Assembly: GCA_016709875.1 (NCBI GenBank)
Contig: JADJLZ010000001.1
Span: 496,001-560,000, forward strand
Direction: 5' to 3'
From: Planctomycetota bacterium
Lineage (GTDB): Bacteria; Planctomycetota; UBA1135; GCA-002686595
DNA length: 64,000 nt
Notes under the pieces: generated by a model
Told to the model about the DNA's origin: nothing
Databases searched by the model: none
What the model saw: only the letters and a program-made list of their open reading frames with translations
Made by a program: the position numbers and the translations under genes
Shown: positions 59,047 to 64,000 of the stretch, piece by piece
Layout: each line of letters starts with the position of its first letter
How positions within the stretch are numbered: position 1 is the stretch's first letter

Positions 59047-60359
59047 CCGACGACCGCGCGCGCCGCGAGTTCCGCGGTCGCGAAGGCCGACTGGAACGAG
59101 AGCCCGCCGATCGGTCCCGTGAGATCCAGCAACTCGCCGCAGACGAAAAGGCCCTCGATCGCCTTCACCTGCATGGTCGCGGGGTCGAGCGCGTCGAGCG
59201 AGAGGCCTCCGCTCGTGACCTCGGCCTCGTCCCAGCCGAGCGTGCCGTCGATCAAGACGGCGAACGATTTCACGGACTCGACGAGGTTGTGGCGCTGCTC
59301 CTTGTCGAGGCCGTTGGCGCGCACGTCGACGTCGATGCACGCCTGCGCGGCGATGCGCGCGAACAGACGCCGCGGGAGCACTTCGGCGCCGTGCGCGACG
59401 AGCAACTCCCCCAGCGCGCGGCCGAGCACGGGGTTGCCGGGCTTGCCGGCGGCCTCGATCAGCAGGAGGCGCAGCCTCTCGCGCTCGATGCCCGGCGCGA
59501 GGTCGAGCTCGAGCGTGTAGCACGGCGGCGTCTGTTTGTTCTTCTGCGCCGTCGCACGGCCGCGCGCGACGTGCACCGAGAGATCCATTGCGGCCGGACC
59601 GGAGACGCCGTGGTGCGTGAAGACCAGCGGCCGCCGGCGCTTGCCGAGCACGCGGCGCTCGGCGTCGACGAGACGTGCCTCCGCGTTCTGCAGCGCGATG
59701 CCGGTGAGCTCGCGCGCCCAGGCTTCCGGGCTCTTGAGCGGCACGAGCGCCGGCACCGGATCGACGAGCGGCAATCCGAGGTCGGCGATCCAGCGGTAGC
59801 CGTCGCCGGTCGTGCCGGTCTTGGGGTAGCTCTTGCCACCCGCGCAGAGCACGAGACGCTCGCAGCGGGCCATGCGCCGGCCGGCGAGCTCGACTTCGAA
59901 GCCGCCCTCCACTCGGCGCACGAATTCGACGCCGGCTTCGAACTCGATCCGCGCGCCGGCCTCGCGCGCCTCGCGCTCGAGCGCGTCGCGCACGTCGACG
60001 GCGCGCCCGCTGACGGGGAAGACCTTCTCCAGCGGCGCTTCCTCGGTCGGCACGCCCAGTTCGGCGAAGCGCGCGCGCACGGCTTGCGGCGGCAGCGCGC
60101 GGAAGGCGTGCTTCAGGAAACGCTCGCCAGCGTGGCCGAAGAGCTTGGCCGCTTCTGCGGGACCGAGCGTGGTCGTCAGGTTGCAGCGCGTGCCGCCCGA
60201 GGCGAGCACCTTCGAGCCCGTGCGCGGCGTCTTCTCGATCAGGAGCACGCCGCCGGTCTCCCCGCGCGCGGCGAGAGCGCGGGCGGCGCGGCCGGCGGCC
60301 CACAGACCGGCGGCGCCCGCTCCGACGATGACGATCCGGCTCGTGAGTTCACTGCTCAA
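59043..60359 (-). CDS. YhiN/HI0933-family flavoprotein
   Basis: The 438-residue FAD protein has VIVGAGAAGLWAAGRAARA at the N terminus, then LIEKTPRTGSKVLASGGTRC with NLTTT, the HI0933/BaiN signature. CAGGKSYPKTGTTGDGYRWI binds FAD, and GELLDLTGPIGGLSFQSAFA is the C-terminal FAD block. Function in bacteria is unclear; some members reduce bile-acid intermediates. It converges on the kinase gene with a 4-bp overlap at the stop codons. Confidence 0.9.
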   Translation of the reverse strand: MSSELTSRIVIVGAGAAGLWAAGRAARALAARGETGGVLLIEKTPRTGSKVLASGGTRCNLTTTLGPAEAAKLFGHAGERFLKHAFRALPPQAVRARFAELGVPTEEAPLEKVFPVSGRAVDVRDALEREAREAGARIEFEAGVEFVRRVEGGFEVELAGRRMARCERLVLCAGGKSYPKTGTTGDGYRWIADLGLPLVDPVPALVPLKSPEAWARELTGIALQNAEARLVDAERRVLGKRRRPLVFTHHGVSGPAAMDLSVHVARGRATAQKNKQTPPCYTLELDLAPGIERERLRLLLIEAAGKPGNPVLGRALGELLVAHGAEVLPRRLFARIAAQACIDVDVRANGLDKEQRHNLVESVKSFAVLIDGTLGWDEAEVTSGGLSLDALDPATMQVKAIEGLFVCGELLDLTGPIGGLSFQSAFATAELAARAVVG

Positions 60360-60418
60360 GGGGCGGAATGCTGGCGAACCCTCGCCGGAACGGCAAGCGC
60401 GCGCCAGAATGCGCGCCC

Positions 60419-61012
60419 ATGCAGCTGGAAATCCTGGCCGTCGCGAGCGCGGGCCTGTTCGCCGGCGTGCACCACGCGCTCACCGGCCCCGACCACATGG
60501 CGGGCGTCGCGCCGCTCGTGGCGCGCGCCGAGCGCAGGCCGTGGAAGATCGGCTTCAGCTGGGGCCTCGGCCACGCCGGTGGCGCGCTGTGCGCGGCGGG
60601 CATCGCACTCGCGCTGCGCTCGCGCGTTCCGGGCCTCGAGGAGCAGCTCTCCGCTTTCTCCGAGCGCATCGTCGGAATCGTGCTGTGCGTCATCGGCGCG
60701 ATCGGCCTGCGCGCGGCACTGCGGCGCGAGCGCGCGCATCCCGCGCACACGCACTCGGCCTTCGGTCTGGGCCTCGTGCACGGAGCCGCGGGCTTGAGCC
60801 ACCTCTTTGCCGTGCTGCCCTCGCTCGCGCTGCCGGGCGTGCTCCTGCCCGCGCTCTACCTCGGCGGGTACGCCGCGGGATGCCTGAGCGCGCTGACCGG
60901 CTTCGCGGCCGTGCTCGGGCGACTCCCGCGCGCGCACGCGCGACTGTGGCTCGGTCTCACGAGCGGGGCGAGCCTCGCCGTCGGCCTGCTCTGGATCGTG
61001 CACCCGTATTGA
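60419..61012 (+). CDS. NicO/UreH-type nickel or cobalt transporter-like protein
   Basis: The 197-residue integral membrane protein has six hydrophobic segments. GVHHALTGPDHMAGVAPL carries the HxxxxDH metal motif of the NicO/NiCoT relatives in TM1-TM2, and FSWGLGHAGGA is a second His motif. A His-containing loop (HPAHTHSAF) follows. Ni or Co passage is likely; direction is unknown. Cobalt is the metal of B12, but no riboswitch precedes this gene. Confidence 0.8.
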   Translation: MQLEILAVASAGLFAGVHHALTGPDHMAGVAPLVARAERRPWKIGFSWGLGHAGGALCAAGIALALRSRVPGLEEQLSAFSERIVGIVLCVIGAIGLRAALRRERAHPAHTHSAFGLGLVHGAAGLSHLFAVLPSLALPGVLLPALYLGGYAAGCLSALTGFAAVLGRLPRAHARLWLGLTSGASLAVGLLWIVHPY

Positions 61013-61041
61013 GGGAACGCCCCTGAAGTGAGCGGGCGAGT

Positions 61042-61072
61042 GTCAAAAAACCAGCCTGGCTGGTTTTTTGAC
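61042..61072. terminator. Bidirectional intrinsic terminator
   Basis: GTCAAAAAACCAGCC (61042-61056) and GGCTGGTTTTTTGAC (61058-61072) are perfect inverted repeats around one base. A-run and T-run flank the stem, so it can end transcripts from either side of the convergent NicO-like and YCII-like genes. Confidence 0.88.
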
Positions 61073-61096
61073 GGTCAGCTGACGGCCAGCGGACGC

Positions 61097-61804
61097 TCAG
61101 CCGTCGACGAGCGTCGGAAGGTCCTCGAGGCCCTTGGTCGCCATCCACGAATCGAGCACGACGGTGCCCATCGCTTCGCGGCCGGCGCCGATCAGTTCGA
61201 GCGCGGCGTCGTTGCTCGGCGCGTCGAGGATCGCCCAGCCCATGCCGTCCTCGATGCGGCCGTGCAGCAGCGTGTACGTGCGGCCCGCGAGTTCGCGCTG
61301 CATCGCGCCGCCTTGCGTGGCGGTGAGCAGCACGTAGGGCCGGATGTTTGCGCCCGGCTCGGGGTGCACGCCCGCATCGGCCTCGGCCGCCTGGCGGTCG
61401 AGCTCGCGCGCGAGCAGCGCCTGCAGCGCGGCGCGCGTGCGCAGCGGGTGGTATTCGAGCGTGAAGACCTGCGCCATGAAACCCGGATCGGTCTCCGCCC
61501 AAGTGCGCGCGGTCTGCGGGTCGGCGGTGTCGAGCACGAACAGGCCGCGCAGCGCGGCGTCGTGCTTGTCCTTTCCGAAGGGGCCGGCGAGGAGCAGTTT
61601 GTGCTCGCCCGCCATGCGCTGCATGTTCGCGAAGTGGCCGGAGAAGATCTGCTTGGACTCCTCCTCGGTGAGCTGCGTCTTCGCGCCGGTCTTCAAGTAG
61701 ACGAGCGTGTAGCCGCGGTCGTCGGGACCGGAGCTCCCGAAGCGGCAACCCGAAAGGCCGGCGAGCACCAGGAGCGAGAGCAGGAAGAGCGTGAAGCGTT
61801 GCAT
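61097..61804 (-). CDS. Lipoprotein with YCII-like domains
   Basis: The 235 residues start at ATG 61804, with a lipobox leader (LLVLAGLSGC, Cys20). Two tandem YCII/dimeric alpha-beta-barrel-like domains follow, recognised from YTLVYLKTGAKTQLTEEESK, then HFANMQRMAGEHKLLLAGPF in the first, and YVLLTATQG ... TLLHGRIEDGMGWAILDAPS in the second. The domain family is widespread and rarely characterised. A longer start seven codons upstream is possible. The gene lies 14 bp after the dus remnant and converges on the NicO-like gene. Confidence 0.75.
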   Translation of the reverse strand: MQRFTLFLLSLLVLAGLSGCRFGSSGPDDRGYTLVYLKTGAKTQLTEEESKQIFSGHFANMQRMAGEHKLLLAGPFGKDKHDAALRGLFVLDTADPQTARTWAETDPGFMAQVFTLEYHPLRTRAALQALLARELDRQAAEADAGVHPEPGANIRPYVLLTATQGGAMQRELAGRTYTLLHGRIEDGMGWAILDAPSNDAALELIGAGREAMGTVVLDSWMATKGLEDLPTLVDG

Positions 61805-61817
61805 CGGTTGGTTCCCT

Positions 61818-62968
61818 CTATCCACCGGACAGGGCTTGTTCCCAGGCCGCGAGTTCCTCCGCCCCGTGCGGGGAGCGCGGCGGTGTGTCGTCGTCGAGCG
61901 CGTCGAGGTAGCCCTCGGGCAGCGCCACCCGCTGCGAACGCGAGCCCTTGCCGCGGTGCGCGCGCAGCGCGACCAGCGGGAAGGCTTCGGCGGAGTCCAG
62001 GCGCGCGAGTTCGCGGCGCATGTCCTCGAGCGTGTCGAGCGTCGAGAGCGCGCCGCGCACCGCGGCGGAGCCCGCGAAGCCCTTCGTGTACCAGGCGCAC
62101 CACTTGCGCATCTGCAGCATGCCCTCGCGTTCGCCGAAGAAGGCGACCAGGCGCGCGGCGTGGTCCTCCATCAGGCGCACGATCGTGCCCAGATCGGGCG
62201 GCAGCTCGGGCTCGCGGCCGTCGAAGACCTGCGCGAGCTCGCGGAAGAGCCAGGGCCGGCCGAGGCAGCCGCGGCCGACGATCACGCCGTCGCAACCGGT
62301 GGCGCGCATCATGCGCAGCGCGTCGAAGCTCTCCCAGATGTCGCCATTGCCCAGCACGGGGATCGCAAGGCGCGACTTGAGCTCTCGAATCGCGTTCCAG
62401 TCGGCCTCGCCCGAGTACAGCTGCGCCGCCGATCGAAGCAGGTCGTGAGCGTCTCATCGATGCCCTTGCGCACCTTGATCGTCACCGGCACGGCGCCCGC
62501 GCTCTTGACCGTGGCGCGCAGGATGCGCGCGAGCAGCCGCGGCTTGAGCGGCACCGCACTGCCGCCGCCCAGGCGCGTGACCTTCGGAACCGGGCAGCCG
62601 AAGTTGAGGTCGAGGTGGTGCACGCCCTGCTCGACCAGGCCGCGCGCCATCTCGCCCACGTCCTTGGGATCGGTGCCGTAGATCTGCACGCTGCGCGGGT
62701 TCTCGTCGACGCCGCTGGAGGCGAGCAGCAGCGTGCGGCGGTTGCCGAGCAGCCAAGCGCGCGCGGTGATCATCTCCGACACGTAGAGGCCCGCGCCGTA
62801 CTCGCGGCACAGACTGCGGAAGGGCAGGTTCGTGACGCCCGCCATCGGCGCGAGCACGACCGGCGGCCAGACCGACAGCGGGCCGATGCAGAGCGACGCG
62901 AACTCGCCCGGCGCCGCGAGCGGCACGCTCTGGTTCTCGGGCGAGGAAAATCGCGCTCCGGCGGCCAT
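61818..62968 (-). pseudogene. dus: tRNA-dihydrouridine synthase, disrupted by internal deletion and frameshift
   Basis: The N-terminal part (from ATG 62968) has APMAGVTNLPFRSLCREYGA, LNFGCPVPKVTRLGGG and VTIKVRKGIDETLTTCFD, all Dus. After FD the frame should continue with about 17 residues around HAR; instead it goes out of frame. The rest, SAAQLYSGEADWNAIRELKS then IPVLGNGDIWE and the Dus C-terminal domain, continues in another frame to the stop at 61818. The join is a CGA shared by both sides; about 50 nt seem lost. Either a true pseudogene or an assembly error. Confidence 0.8.
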
Positions 62969-62976
62969 CGCGTCGG

Positions 62977-64000
62977 CTACTTCGGGTTTTCCTTCTTCGG
63001 AACCGGGAGGCCCGCGCCGACGGGCTTGTCCTCGATCAGCGTGCGCACGAGCGTGCCGCGCCCGCTCTCGCGCGTGCTCGACTTCGGAGCCCCATCGGTC
63101 GCGAACTCGACCACGCGGCTGCCGATCGGCGAGTTCAACAGGTGCTGCCCGTTCGAGGGATCGACCGCGAGCTGCCACTTGTCGCTGACCGCGATCTGGT
63201 AGTCGTCCATCCAGAGCGCCTTGAAGCTGCCTGGCTTGACGCTCTGGCCCAGGATCAGGTCGGTCAGCACGCTGCCCGCGTCGAGGAACGCGACGCTCTC
63301 GCGGATGCGCGGCATGTCCTGCTGGACGCCGTTCAGGAAGCGCTCGATGTTGAGTGTCCCGCCCGCGAGCGTGCCCTTGAGCGTGAACACGCGCGGCCCG
63401 TGCGTGACGCTCATGTCGAGTTCGATCAGGCGCCCGTCGAGGATGCGTTCGCGCAGTTCACAGAGCGTGTCCGCTGTCGTCGCGGTGCCGAAGGTCAGCG
63501 CGCGGCCTGCGTAGACCATCGAGCCATCGCTCATGCGCGCGACCGCGAAGCTCTCGCCGGAGACGCGCTGGCCCTGGTAGCGCGTCTCCACCAGGCCCGA
63601 GAGCAGCGGCTCACCCGCGGGCTGTGTCGGCGGCGGGAGCTCGAGCGGCTTGCAGGCGAGCGCCTGCAACTCCTGCTGACGCGCCGCGAGCCCGCGCCGC
63701 AACTCGGAGAGATCGTTGGCGTCGAACACGCGCCCGCGGATCGCGACGTAATCGGGGTCGTGCAGCGCCCGGATGTCCTGCTCGGGATCTTGGGTCGTCA
63801 CGACGAGGTCGGCCCACTTGCCCGCCTCGAGCGAGCCATGGTCCTTGCCCGCGCCGATGCGCAGCGCGCTCGCATGCGTCGCCAGGTGCAGCACTTCCGA
63901 GGCGCCCATCCCGGCCATTCCGGCCCACAGGCTGAGTTCGTCGAGCAGCGACTCCCCCGGGACGAGCCAGGGCGCGAGGCCGCAGTCGCTGCCCGGAACG
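62977..64000 (-). CDS. Amidohydrolase, C-terminal part (truncated by window edge)
   Basis: The frame is open to the window edge and ends at TAG 62977. It begins GSDCGLAPWLVPGESLLDEL, then GASEVLHLATHASALRIG and GSLEAGKWADLVVTTQDP, the end of a metal-dependent amidohydrolase (imidazolonepropionase-like). About 230 residues follow with an uncommon C-terminal domain, strand-rich (MVYAGRALTFGTATTADTLC; DDYQIAVSDKWQLAVDPSNG) and Lys-rich at the end (PKKENPK). Metal ligands lie outside the window. It precedes dus, 8 bp apart. Confidence 0.78.
   Translation of the reverse strand, partial: VPGSDCGLAPWLVPGESLLDELSLWAGMAGMGASEVLHLATHASALRIGAGKDHGSLEAGKWADLVVTTQDPEQDIRALHDPDYVAIRGRVFDANDLSELRRGLAARQQELQALACKPLELPPPTQPAGEPLLSGLVETRYQGQRVSGESFAVARMSDGSMVYAGRALTFGTATTADTLCELRERILDGRLIELDMSVTHGPRVFTLKGTLAGGTLNIERFLNGVQQDMPRIRESVAFLDAGSVLTDLILGQSVKPGSFKALWMDDYQIAVSDKWQLAVDPSNGQHLLNSPIGSRVVEFATDGAPKSSTRESGRGTLVRTLIEDKPVGAGLPVPKKENPK

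Overview
The window is very GC-rich, densely coding bacterial DNA. It most likely comes from an uncultivated or little-studied member of the Planctomycetota. That is an inference from several coinciding signs: an ECF sigma factor directly followed by a receptor-like Ser/Thr kinase with a formylglycine-enzyme-like domain; secreted proteins ending in a Cys-rich CFGDG/CPCGN module; a HEAT-repeat lipoprotein with a Gly/Pro-rich linker; and a REP-associated Y1 transposase. About 60 real protein genes are supported, with three tRNAs, one tmRNA, one cobalamin riboswitch and one unidentified structured RNA. Most same-strand neighbours overlap by ATGA or GTGA.

Layout. 1-4000: UbiA-like enzyme, rseP and dxr (minus strand). 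4000-10000: nudix, purM, a CTG-started exported protein, an inactive-looking alpha/beta hydrolase, a membrane-anchored spermidine-synthase-like protein. 10000-20160: HEAT lipoprotein, small histidine kinase, sdhCAB, MaoC-like hydratase, GyrI-like lipoprotein, a large unknown, a CvpA-like protein. 20160-21842: cobalamin riboswitch and a secreted beta-propeller-like protein. 21840-26050: NifU-like protein, solo H-box protein, tRNA-Leu, dapB, ddl, a UDP-sugar pyrophosphorylase. 26080-32200: the fatty-acid and phospholipid operon rpmF-plsX-fabH-fabD-fabG-acpP-fabF, with a consensus promoter on the alaS stop codon. 32200-41460: alaS, recA, and a thpR-hydrolase-sugar kinase-LPG-flippase-lipoprotein run. 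41500-49100: ssrA with smpB, tldD-pmbA, tRNA-Leu-mscS, a 36-bp inverted REP pair, rsmG, tRNA-Trp, pcnB. 49150-51760: structured RNA with a strong terminator, an exported unknown protein and a class I aldolase. 51760-53850: accessory region with tandem repeats, a repeat pair containing an inverted segment, a RAYT transposase and a gene remnant. 53850-64000: Kelch secreted protein, ECF sigma and kinase, YhiN-like flavoprotein, NicO-type Ni/Co transporter, a YCII-like lipoprotein, a broken dus gene and a truncated amidohydrolase.

Most of the window is housekeeping: isoprenoid, purine, lipid, peptidoglycan and lysine precursors, respiration, translation rescue and DNA repair. The parts most worth follow-up are the riboswitch-controlled secreted propeller (possible extracellular corrinoid capture), the unidentified terminator-bearing RNA before the aldolase pair, and the RAYT and repeat region together with the REP pair that supplies stop codons to two convergent genes.
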